DNA of 64,000 nt, taken from Cypionkella sp049896245 (lineage in GTDB: Bacteria; Pseudomonadota; Alphaproteobacteria; Rhodobacterales; Rhodobacteraceae). This document shows positions 17,709-26,108 of the stretch, one piece after another. The notes under the pieces were generated by a model, which did not search any database, was not told the origin of the DNA, and saw only the letters and a program-made list of their open reading frames with translations. The stretch is taken from positions 16,342 to 80,341 of the forward strand of contig NZ_JAFCTX010000021.1 in NCBI RefSeq assembly GCF_049896245.1, read 5' to 3'. How positions within the stretch are numbered: the first letter of the stretch is position 1; every line of letters starts with the position of its first letter. The position numbers and the translations under genes are program-made.

Positions 17709-18920
17709 ATGTTTCCCCTGCTAACCAATCCCGCCGCCCGCCGTCTGTTCCTGCACCGCCACGCTTTGGCCGAGGCTCCCACGGGGCCAGCCACCGGCCA
17801 AGCCCTCGCCGACCTGATCCACCGCATCGGTTTCGTGCAGGTCGACAGCATCAACACCGTGGCGCGCGCGCATCACATGATCCTGTTCTCGCGCCGCCAA
17901 TCCTACAAACCCGCCGCGCTCAAATCCCTGCTGGAAACCGACCGCGCGCTGTTTGAACACTGGACGCATGACGCCTCTATCCTGCCGGTGCATCTGCACA
18001 ACCACTGGCACCACCGCTTTGCCCGCGACACCGAACGCCTGCACAGCAACTGGAAGTCATGGTTCCGCGATGGCTATGAGGCGCAGTTCGACACCATCCT
18101 GCGCCGCATCGAATCCGATGGCCCCGTCACCACCTCTGATGTCGGCCAAGACGAGGTGCGCGGCAAAGGCGGTTGGTGGGATTGGCACCCCTCAAAAACC
18201 GCCCTCGAATGGCTATGGCGCACCGGGCAACTTTCCATCGCAGGTCGCAACGGTTTCCAGAAAATCTACGACCTGACCGAACGGGTGATCCCCCACGCCC
18301 ACCGCACCACTCCCGATCTGGAAACCACAACCCACTGGGCCTGCACCTCAGCCCTCGACAATCTCGGCTTCGCCAATGCCTCTGAGTTGCGCGCCTACTG
18401 GCACGCCCTCAAACCCGATGAGGTCAAGGCGTGGACCAGAACCGCCCTCGCAAGCGGCGAGATCATCGAGATCGAGATCGAAGGTGCCACAGGCCAACGC
18501 CAACGCAGCTACGCCCGCCCCGATGTGCTAACCCATGCCGAAAGCGCGCCCGAACCCACCAGCCGCCTGCGTATCCTCTCGCCGTTCGACCCCGCCCTGC
18601 GCGACCGCAACCGCGCCGAATTCCTGTTTGGCTTTCACTACCGCATCGAAGTATTCGTCCCCGAGGCCAAACGCCAATACGGCTATTACGTCTTTCCCGT
18701 GCTGGAAGGTGATCGCCTGATCGGCCGGATAGATTGCAAAGCCTTCCGCGACGAGCGCACCCTGCGCGTCAAAGCCTTCTGGCCCGAAGCCGGGTTGAAA
18801 TTGGGCGCGGGCCGCATTTCAAAACTCGAATCCGAACTCTCCCGCTGGGCCGCCTTCACCGATTGCGACCGGGTCGAATTTCAGGATGGTTGGAGCCGAG
18901 ATACTTTATGCAAACCGTAA
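17709..18920 (+). CDS. YcaQ/AlkX-like DNA glycosylase family protein (HTH_42)
   Basis: A 403-residue winged-helix protein of the HTH_42 family. The segment FVQVDSINTVARAHH near residue 45 carries the QxD motif that marks the YcaQ subfamily, whose E. coli member unhooks DNA interstrand crosslinks; the Streptomyces AlkZ branch has QxQ instead. A DWHPSKTALEWLWRTG segment and a C-terminal EFQDGW region also fit. It stands alone, with no close upstream gene on its strand. Repair of alkylation or crosslink damage is the likely role by homology. Confidence 0.85.
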   Translation: MFPLLTNPAARRLFLHRHALAEAPTGPATGQALADLIHRIGFVQVDSINTVARAHHMILFSRRQSYKPAALKSLLETDRALFEHWTHDASILPVHLHNHWHHRFARDTERLHSNWKSWFRDGYEAQFDTILRRIESDGPVTTSDVGQDEVRGKGGWWDWHPSKTALEWLWRTGQLSIAGRNGFQKIYDLTERVIPHAHRTTPDLETTTHWACTSALDNLGFANASELRAYWHALKPDEVKAWTRTALASGEIIEIEIEGATGQRQRSYARPDVLTHAESAPEPTSRLRILSPFDPALRDRNRAEFLFGFHYRIEVFVPEAKRQYGYYVFPVLEGDRLIGRIDCKAFRDERTLRVKAFWPEAGLKLGAGRISKLESELSRWAAFTDCDRVEFQDGWSRDTLCKP

Positions 18921-19247
18921 AGTTACGCACCACACAGGGCAGCGCCCTCCCTCGGGACGGCGCGCAAAGGCTTGTTCTAGGCGCTTTATGCCTCAACCGC
19001 TCCCACCGATTTTCTGCTGGCAACCGTGGCAACGCGCCCTCCCGGGGGGAGGGAGGGCGCGGCCCGGCGGCGCTAAAGCGCCTTGATTCCGGGCAAGGAC
19101 AAAATCCCATCCGTAGTCCATATGCTCCACCCAATAACCATTTCCAAAGTAGCGGCCAACGTGGATCACCCCGCGTCAGCTTGCTTGCCCCCCATGCCAC
19201 CCACTATCCTGCCCCCAACCACACCCCCACCCAGCCGGAGCCAGCCC
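18921..19247. other. Gene-free stretch with GC-rich hairpins
   Basis: This 327-nt gap between the YcaQ-like gene and the PEP-mutase-superfamily gene holds no credible ORF. It carries GCGCCCTCCC at 18942-18951 and a perfect 10-bp hairpin (GCGCCCTCCC/GGGAGGGCGC) at 19034-19060, so the sequence occurs twice directly and once inverted. It looks like a small dispersed palindromic element; the hairpin may also terminate the upstream transcript. Confidence 0.6.
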
Positions 19248-20003
19248 ATGTCCCAAGCCGATAAAGCCCGCCGCTTCAAAGCCTTGCACATCCCCGGCAA
19301 TCCGCTGGTGCTGTATAACATCTGGGATGCAGGCAGCGCCAAAACCGTCGCCAGCGCAGGCGCGCAAGCACTCGCCACCGGAAGCTGGTCGGTTGCCGCA
19401 GCACAAGGCTATGGCGATGGCCAAGCCATCCCGCTTGATTTCGCCCTCCAGATCATCGCCCGCATCACCGAAAGCACCGAACTGCCCGTCAGCGTCGATT
19501 TTGAAGGCGGTTATGCCACCGACCCCACCGAACTTGCGACCAATGTCACCCGCGTCATCGCTGCCGGGGCCATCGGTATCAACTTTGAAGACCAGATCGT
19601 TGGCGGCCAAGGCCTCCACCCGATCGCCGACCAAGTGCAGCGCATCAAAGCCATCCGCCAAGCCGCCGAGCAATCCAGCATCCCCCTGTTTATCAACGCC
19701 CGCACCGATCTGTTCCTGAAAACCCAAACCAACCAGGCCGCCCTTGTCGCCGAAGCCCTCGCCCGCCAAACCGCCTATGCGCAGGCCGGGGCCGACGGCT
19801 TCTTCATCCCCGGCCTTGGCGACGAGGCGCTGATCACTGAGATCTGCCAAGCCTCCAGCCTCCCCGTCAACGTGATGATGCTCGGTAGCCTGACCTCACT
19901 CCCCATCGCCGCCCGCTTAGGGGCCGCCCGCGCCAGCTTCGGCCCCGGCCCCTACCGCGTGGCCCAAGACGATCTGAAGGCGCGGGCGGCAAACCTGTTC
20001 TGA
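19248..20003 (+). CDS. Isocitrate lyase/PEP mutase superfamily protein
   Basis: A 251-residue TIM-barrel enzyme of the ICL/PEPM superfamily. Visible family features are NPLVLYNIWDAGSAKTVASAG near the N-terminus, PVSVDFEGGYATDP and GINFEDQ, the acidic stretch that binds Mg2+, and INARTDLFL. It lacks the KKCGH motif of true isocitrate lyase, so cleavage of some other 2-carboxy or phosphonate substrate (2-methylisocitrate-lyase-like or oxaloacetate-hydrolase-like) is more likely. The ATG at 19248 follows a weak GGAG site; the frame is open upstream but without family similarity. A hairpin terminator lies 170 nt downstream. Confidence 0.82.
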   Translation: MSQADKARRFKALHIPGNPLVLYNIWDAGSAKTVASAGAQALATGSWSVAAAQGYGDGQAIPLDFALQIIARITESTELPVSVDFEGGYATDPTELATNVTRVIAAGAIGINFEDQIVGGQGLHPIADQVQRIKAIRQAAEQSSIPLFINARTDLFLKTQTNQAALVAEALARQTAYAQAGADGFFIPGLGDEALITEICQASSLPVNVMMLGSLTSLPIAARLGAARASFGPGPYRVAQDDLKARAANLF

Positions 20004-20060
20004 TCCCTGCCCAACCAAAGCGCGCACCAACCCCGCCTCCAGCCGAAGCCCCCGCCAAGC

Positions 20061-20100
20061 GATTGCTCTTTGCCAAATACTCCTGCCGGAGGCTCCCCGC
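20061..20100 (-). repeat. Degenerate copy of a Rhodobacterales-type intergenic module
   Basis: Read on the minus strand it gives GCCTCCGGCAGGAGTATTTGGCAAAGAG, close to the CC-rich/GGATATTTGgNNCCAA module that also occurs at 33657-33710. I recognise this module as common between genes in Rhodobacterales. No function is assigned. Confidence 0.5.
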
Positions 20101-20175
20101 GCGCAAGCAGCGCCACGCTGCAAAGCTGTCGGGGTTATGTGACCTGCACACGTTTCCCTGCCCGCCAAACATGAA

Positions 20176-20206
20176 CAAGGGGTTAATGCCGAACATCAAC
20201 CCTTTG
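20176..20206. terminator. Hairpin between convergent genes
   Basis: CAAGGGGTT and AACCCTTTG form a 9-bp stem with one mismatch, followed by TTTTCC. It lies between the ends of the PEP-mutase-superfamily gene and the minus-strand MuiA-like gene and could terminate either. Confidence 0.55.
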
Positions 20207-20244
20207 TTTTCCTTCGCTAAAAAATCGGTCTGCGCGTGGACCGC

Positions 20245-21870
20245 TTACTGCAACTCTTTGCCCTCCGGCCAACTGATCACATGTTCCAACTGCACCGCCT
20301 TTTTCTCGCCCGCCGCCAGTTCAAACTCCCAAGCCAACACCCCGCGCTGGCCGTCCACATCTACCTCGCTCGGCGCCGGATCGGCGGTATAGCTGATCTC
20401 CAATTCCTCCTGCTCCGAATAGGGCACGAGGTCCACCAACCGCACCGGCCAGCTTTCATCGGTCAAGTTCTCCACCTGCAACACCGCCTTCTCCTCCACT
20501 TGCGTCGAGCCGGACAAAATCCCGCGATCCCCCTCGGCCCGCAGCGGCATTTCCCGAGTCAGACGCAAGCCTTCAATCGCCCCGAAGGCAATCTCGGCCT
20601 TATTTCCCGGTGCCACCACCCCCATCGAGGTCGCCCCCACCAGCACGCCTTCGCGCAGCAGGAACGCCTGACCCGGCAGCAAAATCTCACCGCTGTCATT
20701 GACAAACTTCGCCATCACAAAGGCGGTCTGATCATATCGCGGCACCGCCCAAGCCTGAATGGTCGGGGTCAATTTGATCTCATCCAAAGCCAGCCGCAGA
20801 TTCTCCACCCCGCCCGCCACATCGACCTTGGCGGGGTAGTGATAAACCACCACATCGCCTTGGATCATCGGCGCGGCCACCACCGAGGGTTCCATGACAG
20901 GCTCAGTAACCCCACCCGCTCCAACCTCCCAACCCGAACTCGCATCCGCCGCCGCTTTCGCCATCTCAACCGGGTCCACCACCCGCCGCAACTCTGGCCA
21001 AACCTTTGACGGCTCTGCCTGCGCCGAAGGCTGGGCGGTGGACAGGGTCAGATCGACCCCCGCCCAATCCTCGCCCGAGGCTTGGCTGACCAGCACCCCC
21101 CGCGCGAGGATCAGGCTGGGGTCTTTCCGGGTCAGCATCATGTCATAGACCGGCTGCCAACTCGCCTCCGAGACATAATGCGTCACCACCAGATGCGCCT
21201 TCCCCGCCACACCCGCCGTCACCGCCACCGACAACCCGGTATAGTCCACCGCCCCCTGCGACAGCGCTTGTTGGCTGGCCTGCGCATCGGCCAGAACCTT
21301 CTGCGCATCCGCGACCGCCTTCTGCGCGGCGGGCAAGCCAACAGCCGCCGCCAAAGCCGCCTGCCGCGCCGACAACACCTCTGCCCCGATCATCGCCGTC
21401 AAAGCCTTGACGCCCTCCACCGTCACCGCCTCGCCTTCCGGCTTCACCCGGCGCAGGAAATCGGCTTGCGCGTCCGCCGCTTCAACCGACGCGCTGATTG
21501 CATCCACGCCACCTTGGGCCGCGCGCACCCCGGCTTCCGCCGCCGCGACCGCCGCTTTCGCTGTCACCACATCGGGGTCGGTGGACGCATCCCGTGGCGG
21601 CAACCGATCCGTGCGCAGCGAAAACGCGCCCAACACCACGCCCTCGGCTTGCAACCGGATCAACGCGGCCTGCGTGTCGGCGGGCAGGTCGGTGATCAAC
21701 ACGTCACTCGCCCCCGCAGGCGCTGCAAACTCCACCTCGCGCGTCACCTGCGCGCCCTGCGGATAGACCGTGACCGCCGTGATATGGCTGCCCACAACGA
21801 TCTGATCCGCCCAGGCAGGCGCCGCCGCCACACTCCCCAAAGCCCAAGTCAGAAAAACAAAATGACGCAT
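20245..21870 (-). CDS. Secreted DUF4139/mucoidy-inhibitor MuiA-like protein
   Basis: A 541-residue exported protein. The signal peptide covers residues 1-22 (ending APAWA), followed by an N-terminal DUF4140-like domain (ITAVTVYPQGAQVTREVEF), an Ala/Gln-rich coiled-coil region (residues ~100-200) and a C-terminal DUF4139 domain (EASWQPVYDMML, and ILPGQAFLLREGVLVG). The founding MuiA protein was named for suppressing mucoidy, but its biochemical role is unknown. The start at 21870 is supported by an AGGAGG site. It is divergent from the aminotransferase gene. Confidence 0.85.
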   Translation of the reverse strand: MRHFVFLTWALGSVAAAPAWADQIVVGSHITAVTVYPQGAQVTREVEFAAPAGASDVLITDLPADTQAALIRLQAEGVVLGAFSLRTDRLPPRDASTDPDVVTAKAAVAAAEAGVRAAQGGVDAISASVEAADAQADFLRRVKPEGEAVTVEGVKALTAMIGAEVLSARQAALAAAVGLPAAQKAVADAQKVLADAQASQQALSQGAVDYTGLSVAVTAGVAGKAHLVVTHYVSEASWQPVYDMMLTRKDPSLILARGVLVSQASGEDWAGVDLTLSTAQPSAQAEPSKVWPELRRVVDPVEMAKAAADASSGWEVGAGGVTEPVMEPSVVAAPMIQGDVVVYHYPAKVDVAGGVENLRLALDEIKLTPTIQAWAVPRYDQTAFVMAKFVNDSGEILLPGQAFLLREGVLVGATSMGVVAPGNKAEIAFGAIEGLRLTREMPLRAEGDRGILSGSTQVEEKAVLQVENLTDESWPVRLVDLVPYSEQEELEISYTADPAPSEVDVDGQRGVLAWEFELAAGEKKAVQLEHVISWPEGKELQ

Positions 21871-22000
21871 GAAAACCTCCTGCTGTTGCGACAGGTTAGG
21901 GCCAGCACAGCCAATCCGGCAAGCCCCCACAGCCCACCGATTGCCCCCCTTGTCGGCCATTCCCTGCCCTGCCATGCTGGCCAAAATCAAAAGGCCCGCC

Positions 22001-23353
22001 ATGACCGCAAAACCCGCCACCCTGAAACCGGATGCCATGACCGCCACCACTGCTCTGCCGAAAGTCACTCACGGGCGCGGCAGCTATCTGTGGGACGCCA
22101 GCGGCAAGCAATATATCGACGGCTCTGGCGGTCCCGCCGTCTATTGCCTTGGCCACGCCCACCCTGAGGTCAACGCCGCCATCGCAGCCCAACTGGGCCA
22201 GATCGCGCATGGCTACCGCTACAACTTCAGCACCGACGCGCTGGAGGAATTGACCGAGATCATCCGGGGCCATTGCAGCGGCACTTTGCGCGAAATGGTT
22301 TATGTCACCGGCGGGTCCGAAGCGGTCGAAAGCTGCCTGAAAATCGCGCTGCAATATCAAACCGCCATCGGCCAGAAATCCCGCCGCCGCTTCATCAGCC
22401 GCGAACGCTCGTGGCATGGCAACACTTTGGGCGCTTTGGGCGTCTCGGGCTTTGCCGAACGCACCGCCGCCTACGAGGGGGCCTTCATCGCCTCAATCAA
22501 ACTCTCTCCCGCCAACGCCTACCGCCCCATCGCCGGGGCCACGGCTGAGTCCGCAGGCGAGGCTTGCGCGCAGGAGTTAGAAGCCGCGATCCTCGCCCAT
22601 GGCCCCGAGACAATCGCCGCCTTCATCTTTGAACCCGTCGTCGGCGCAGCAGGCGGCTGCGTGCCCGCCCCTCACGGCTATGCCCAGCGCGTGCGTGAGA
22701 TTTGCACGAAGTACGGCGTGCTGATGATCGCCGATGAGGTGATGTGTGGCGCAGGCCGCACCGGACCGTGGCGCGCCTTGGACCGTGACGGGGTCGAGCC
22801 GGACATCATGTCGGTCGCCAAGGGTCTGGCCGCTGGCTACATGCCGCTGGGTGCCGCGATCTGCACCACGCAAGTTTGGCAGGCGATCCGCGACAAAGAC
22901 GGCGCTTTTGGCACCGGCCACACCTTTACCGGCCACACCGCCGCCTGCGCTGCCGGGGTTGCAGTGCAGAACATCATCGCGCGCGAAGGCTTATTGGCAA
23001 AAGTCGCCGCCAATGAGACCCGCCTGAAAAGCTGGCTCGCCGATGCCCTGCACGGGGTTGAGGCCATCGGCGACATTCGCGGGCGCGGTCATTTCATCTG
23101 TGCCGAACTGGTGGCCGACCGCACCAGCAAACGCCCGTTCGAGGCCGAGCGCAAACTGGCCCTCAAAATCCGCGCGGCTGCAATGAACAACGGCCTGATC
23201 TGCTATCCGGTCAGCGGAAACGTCGATGGCGCGCGCGGCGACATCGTCATTCTCGCGCCGCCCTATAACTGCAGCGATGCAGAACTGACCGAGATCGTCG
23301 ATAAAACCGCAAAATCCATCCGTCAGGTGCTTATTTCTGAAGGTTTGGCATAA
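22001..23353 (+). CDS. PLP-dependent aminotransferase, class III (omega type)
   Basis: About 450 residues of the class III aminotransferase fold. The substrate-side segment SGGPAVYCLGHAHPEV is followed by the cofactor-binding VTGGSEAVESCLKIA, the LMIADEVMCGAGRTG motif with the PLP-pyridine aspartate, and SVAKGLAAGYMPLGA with the Schiff-base lysine. Transfer of an omega-amino group to pyruvate or 2-oxoglutarate is likely, but the amine is not predictable and no pathway neighbour helps. The start is uncertain: 22001 is used, and an ATG at 22037 is equally plausible. Confidence 0.87.
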   Translation: MTAKPATLKPDAMTATTALPKVTHGRGSYLWDASGKQYIDGSGGPAVYCLGHAHPEVNAAIAAQLGQIAHGYRYNFSTDALEELTEIIRGHCSGTLREMVYVTGGSEAVESCLKIALQYQTAIGQKSRRRFISRERSWHGNTLGALGVSGFAERTAAYEGAFIASIKLSPANAYRPIAGATAESAGEACAQELEAAILAHGPETIAAFIFEPVVGAAGGCVPAPHGYAQRVREICTKYGVLMIADEVMCGAGRTGPWRALDRDGVEPDIMSVAKGLAAGYMPLGAAICTTQVWQAIRDKDGAFGTGHTFTGHTAACAAGVAVQNIIAREGLLAKVAANETRLKSWLADALHGVEAIGDIRGRGHFICAELVADRTSKRPFEAERKLALKIRAAAMNNGLICYPVSGNVDGARGDIVILAPPYNCSDAELTEIVDKTAKSIRQVLISEGLA

Positions 23354-23446
23354 TTTTGCCATCTCACGTAGGCTTGATGCAGCAAATTTACCGAATCGGT
23401 TAGCGTGCCAGCACACCACGCATGCGGCCACAGGGAGAAGCCAAAA

Positions 23447-23905
23447 ATGCCTCATATCCTTGCTTATGTTTTGATCGGCTTGTTCGGTCTGCTGTCGATG
23501 GCGCTGGACCCGGCAATGGCCGCAGGCAGCTCGGATGACAGCAGCGAAACCGACTCTGCGCCGACCTATGCCGAAGCCAAAGCCAAGATTGACGCCGAAG
23601 ATTATGCCGCCGCGCTGCCGCTGTTGGATAAAATCACCAGCGAAGAACCGCAAAACGCCGATGCCTGGAACCTGCGCGGCTTTGCCAATCGCAAGCTGGG
23701 CAACATGGAGGTGGCGGCTGTGTCCTACACGGCGGCGCTGAAGATCAATCCCGGCCATCTCGGCGCATTGGAATATCAAGGTGAGATGTATCTCGAACTT
23801 GGCCAGACCGTTGCCGCGGTGGCGAATTTGAAAAAGCTGCAGGGGCTGTGTGGCGATTGCGAAGAAGCCACTGATCTGGCGGAATCCATCGGCATGAAGG
23901 GCTAA
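23447..23905 (+). CDS. Exported TPR-repeat protein
   Basis: 152 residues with a signal peptide (about 1-26, ending MAAG), a short Ser/Asp/Glu-rich linker and about three tetratricopeptide units (YAEAKAKIDAEDYAAALPLL, ADAWNLRGFANRKLGNME, LGALEYQGEMYLELGQ). Two cysteines near the C-terminus (GLCGDCEEA) could form a disulfide in the periplasm. An AGGGAG site precedes the start. TPR domains mediate protein contacts; the partner is unknown. Confidence 0.8.
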   Translation: MPHILAYVLIGLFGLLSMALDPAMAAGSSDDSSETDSAPTYAEAKAKIDAEDYAAALPLLDKITSEEPQNADAWNLRGFANRKLGNMEVAAVSYTAALKINPGHLGALEYQGEMYLELGQTVAAVANLKKLQGLCGDCEEATDLAESIGMKG

Positions 23906-24007
23906 AGCCTTTGGGTTTATCTGGCGCAAAGCCGTGACAAGATGCAGCATGAACTGGCGCATTGCATTGCTGCATTAAGAAAAACATAAGGTATAGCGCG
24001 GTTTTGA

Positions 24008-24071
24008 CCACAACATCTTGTGGAAAATTTGGCTAAAATCGACAAATACCACAAGTCATTCCCAGCGGGGA
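24008..24071 (-). repeat. Left 64-bp inverted repeat of a flanked 4-kb segment
   Basis: It matches 28098-28161 in opposite orientation at roughly 80-85% identity by eye, with the same length. It begins with the palindrome CCACAACATCTTGTGG and contains a further CCACAAGTC, so TTGTGG/CCACAA occurs three times in alternating orientation and can fold into competing hairpins. It lies in the 296-nt gap before the ATP-grasp gene. Confidence 0.85.
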
Positions 24072-24201
24072 TGTTTGACTTGGGCTGAAATCGGACCTGC
24101 GACCAATCAAACCCCAACCGCTCTAAACCCGGAAACGCTTTCTTCAGATATCAGCTTTACTGCTTTACCCACGCCAGAACGGCGCGTGCAAAGGAGTGTT
24201 G

Positions 24202-25437
24202 ATGCAGCTTGCCTCTTTCGTTTCCCCTGTCCCCCCTGCGGCTTGGCCGATGATGGCGCAGCCCTGCATTGGTTATGCCGCCATCGTCCGGCAGGCTTAT
24301 GCCGGGGCTGACCTCTCCTCCCTCACACGCGATCTGGTCGCCCGCGTGCAGGGCCCCATGGTCGATCCGGGCGCTTTGCTGGATCTGGCCACCCTGCTGA
24401 TGCTGCAAGGCGGTGATTTGGCGGCAGAAGGCGCGACGATGCAGCGCCACGCGATTGCGCTGCAGCAAAGCTACCAGATCAGCCACGGCAGCGGCTTGGG
24501 CCTGCGGATACTGGCCTTTGTGACGGCAGGCGATTTCATGGCCAATACGCCGCTGGATTTCCTGCTGCACGGCTCGGATGCGGTGCTGATCCTGCATTTC
24601 GTCGATACCGACATGCTCAGCCTCAGCAACCTGCCCGCCCATGACATCGCCTTCATGGCCATCGGCGAATCCCCCGACACCGCCGCCATTATGCACCACA
24701 TGCAGGGCTTGCTGGCCGATTGGCCAACGCCGATCTACAATCACTCTATACCGGTAATCGCCAAACTGTCGCGTGATGGCGTGGCCCAAATGCTGGCAAA
24801 TGCCCCCGGCGTTTACACCCCGCCCACCCAAGCTCTACCCCGCTCAGCGCTTATCAATACGCTGATGACCACACCCATCGCCGCCCCATACATCCTGCGT
24901 CCCCTCGGCACCCATGCCGGCGCGGGTATGGCGCAGATCTCCAATAGCGCCGACCTCGTCAACTGGCTGCGCCGCCATGATGCCGCAGACGTCTACACCG
25001 CCCCCTTCATCGACTATCGCGGCGCAAACGGACTATACGCCAAACAGCGCATCGTGCTGATCCAGGGGCGGCCCTATCCCAGCCATATGGCCAGCTCACC
25101 GCATTGGATGGTGCATTACCTCAACGCCGATATGACCAACCACCCAAGCCGCCGCACTGATGAAGCCGCTTGGATGGCGGGTTTCGACCAAGATTTCGCC
25201 CAGCGCCACGCGACAGCCTTCGCCACACTCTACGACCGCATTGGCCTTGATTATTTCGGCATTGATTGTGCCGAACTCCCCGATGGCCGCCTGCTGGTGT
25301 TCGAGGTGGATGTGGCGATGATCGTGCATGACATGGACTGCCCGCAGATGTTCCCCTACAAACAGCCCGCCATGCGCAAACTTTTCGCGGGGTTCCTGTC
25401 GGCGCTGGAAAATACCGCTAAAAACTGGGCGGGCTGA
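24202..25437 (+). CDS. ATP-grasp domain protein of unknown substrate
   Basis: A 411-residue protein. The first ~190 residues are helical and TPR-like. The second half reads as a RimK/ATP-grasp ligase: YILRPLGTHAGAGMAQI (nucleotide-binding loop), YRGANGLYAKQRIVLIQGRPYPSHM, and DYFGIDCAELPDGRLLVFEVDVA with the acidic metal ligands. The family couples ATP hydrolysis to joining a carboxylate to an amine or thiol. The second metal ligand is Asp (EVD) where glutathione synthase or Ddl have Asn (EVN/EIN). The start at 24202 has an AAGGAG site 5 nt upstream. The 3' end overlaps the convergent Xre gene by 20 nt. I do not recognise the substrate. Confidence 0.75.
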   Translation: MQLASFVSPVPPAAWPMMAQPCIGYAAIVRQAYAGADLSSLTRDLVARVQGPMVDPGALLDLATLLMLQGGDLAAEGATMQRHAIALQQSYQISHGSGLGLRILAFVTAGDFMANTPLDFLLHGSDAVLILHFVDTDMLSLSNLPAHDIAFMAIGESPDTAAIMHHMQGLLADWPTPIYNHSIPVIAKLSRDGVAQMLANAPGVYTPPTQALPRSALINTLMTTPIAAPYILRPLGTHAGAGMAQISNSADLVNWLRRHDAADVYTAPFIDYRGANGLYAKQRIVLIQGRPYPSHMASSPHWMVHYLNADMTNHPSRRTDEAAWMAGFDQDFAQRHATAFATLYDRIGLDYFGIDCAELPDGRLLVFEVDVAMIVHDMDCPQMFPYKQPAMRKLFAGFLSALENTAKNWAG

Positions 25438-25990
25438 TCGCCCACAAAACCACGGCCTCCTCCGGGCCGGGGTTGCGATAGCGGTGCGGCTCGGCCGACG
25501 AATAGCTGCAAGTATCGCCCGCTTGCAGCAGAAAATGCCGCGCGCCGATCCAGAATTCCAACTGGCCTTGCAGCACAAAGCCCACCTCGTCGCCCTCATG
25601 CGTGTAAGACTGCTCGCTTTCCGTCCCCGCTGGCATCCGGCTGTAGATCATTTCCACCTGCAAACTCAGCTTCGGCGTCAGAAGTTCATCCACAATGCCG
25701 CCCGCATAGCGCAGGCTCAGCCGATTGGCGCGCCGGATCACATAGCCGCGCTCGTCATCCGGCACCGGCGCTTCGCCCGCAAAAAACCACTGTACCGTCA
25801 CCCCTAAACCTTTGGCGATATTCACCAAAGCCGGGATGGACGGCGAAGCCAAATTCCGCTCCAACTGGCTGATATAGCCAAGCGACAATCCAGCCGCCTC
25901 GGCCAGTTCCGCCAAAGTCAGGCCGCGCCGCTTGCGCAATCCACGGATACGCTCGCCGAGAAAACCTGTGGGACCACTCACTTCATCCAT
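25418..25990 (-). CDS. Xre-type regulator with C-terminal cupin domain
   Basis: A 190-residue transcription factor. An N-terminal helix-turn-helix (residues ~12-66, with LTLAELAEAAGLSLGYISQLER) is joined to a cupin sensor domain (residues ~110-185, with EGDEVGFVLQGQLEFWIG and YSSAEPHRYRNPG). Regulators of this build typically control amine, polyamine or amino-acid catabolism and bind a small ligand in the cupin barrel. It is divergent from the flavin oxidoreductase gene across a 118-nt gap with a candidate operator, so that gene is the likely target. Confidence 0.88.
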   Translation of the reverse strand: MDEVSGPTGFLGERIRGLRKRRGLTLAELAEAAGLSLGYISQLERNLASPSIPALVNIAKGLGVTVQWFFAGEAPVPDDERGYVIRRANRLSLRYAGGIVDELLTPKLSLQVEMIYSRMPAGTESEQSYTHEGDEVGFVLQGQLEFWIGARHFLLQAGDTCSYSSAEPHRYRNPGPEEAVVLWAISPPSF

Positions 25991-26039
25991 CGCGAAACCA
26001 TGCCGCAGCTGCACAATAGCCGCAACAAGTTTTGCCGTT

Positions 26040-26066
26040 AGTAAAAATTTCTTTCACTTTTTTACT
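26040..26066. promoter_or_regulatory. Candidate operator for the Xre/cupin regulator
   Basis: AGTAAAAA at 26040-26047 and TTTTTTACT at 26058-26066 form an A/T-rich dyad around a 10-nt spacer. It lies in the intergenic region between the divergent regulator (start 25990) and oxidoreductase (start 26109), where a control site would be expected, and stands out from the GC-rich background. Confidence 0.55.
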
Positions 26067-26108
26067 TACCTGCTATCCAAGGCCAGCAACCCAAAGGCCG
26101 CTAAATCC

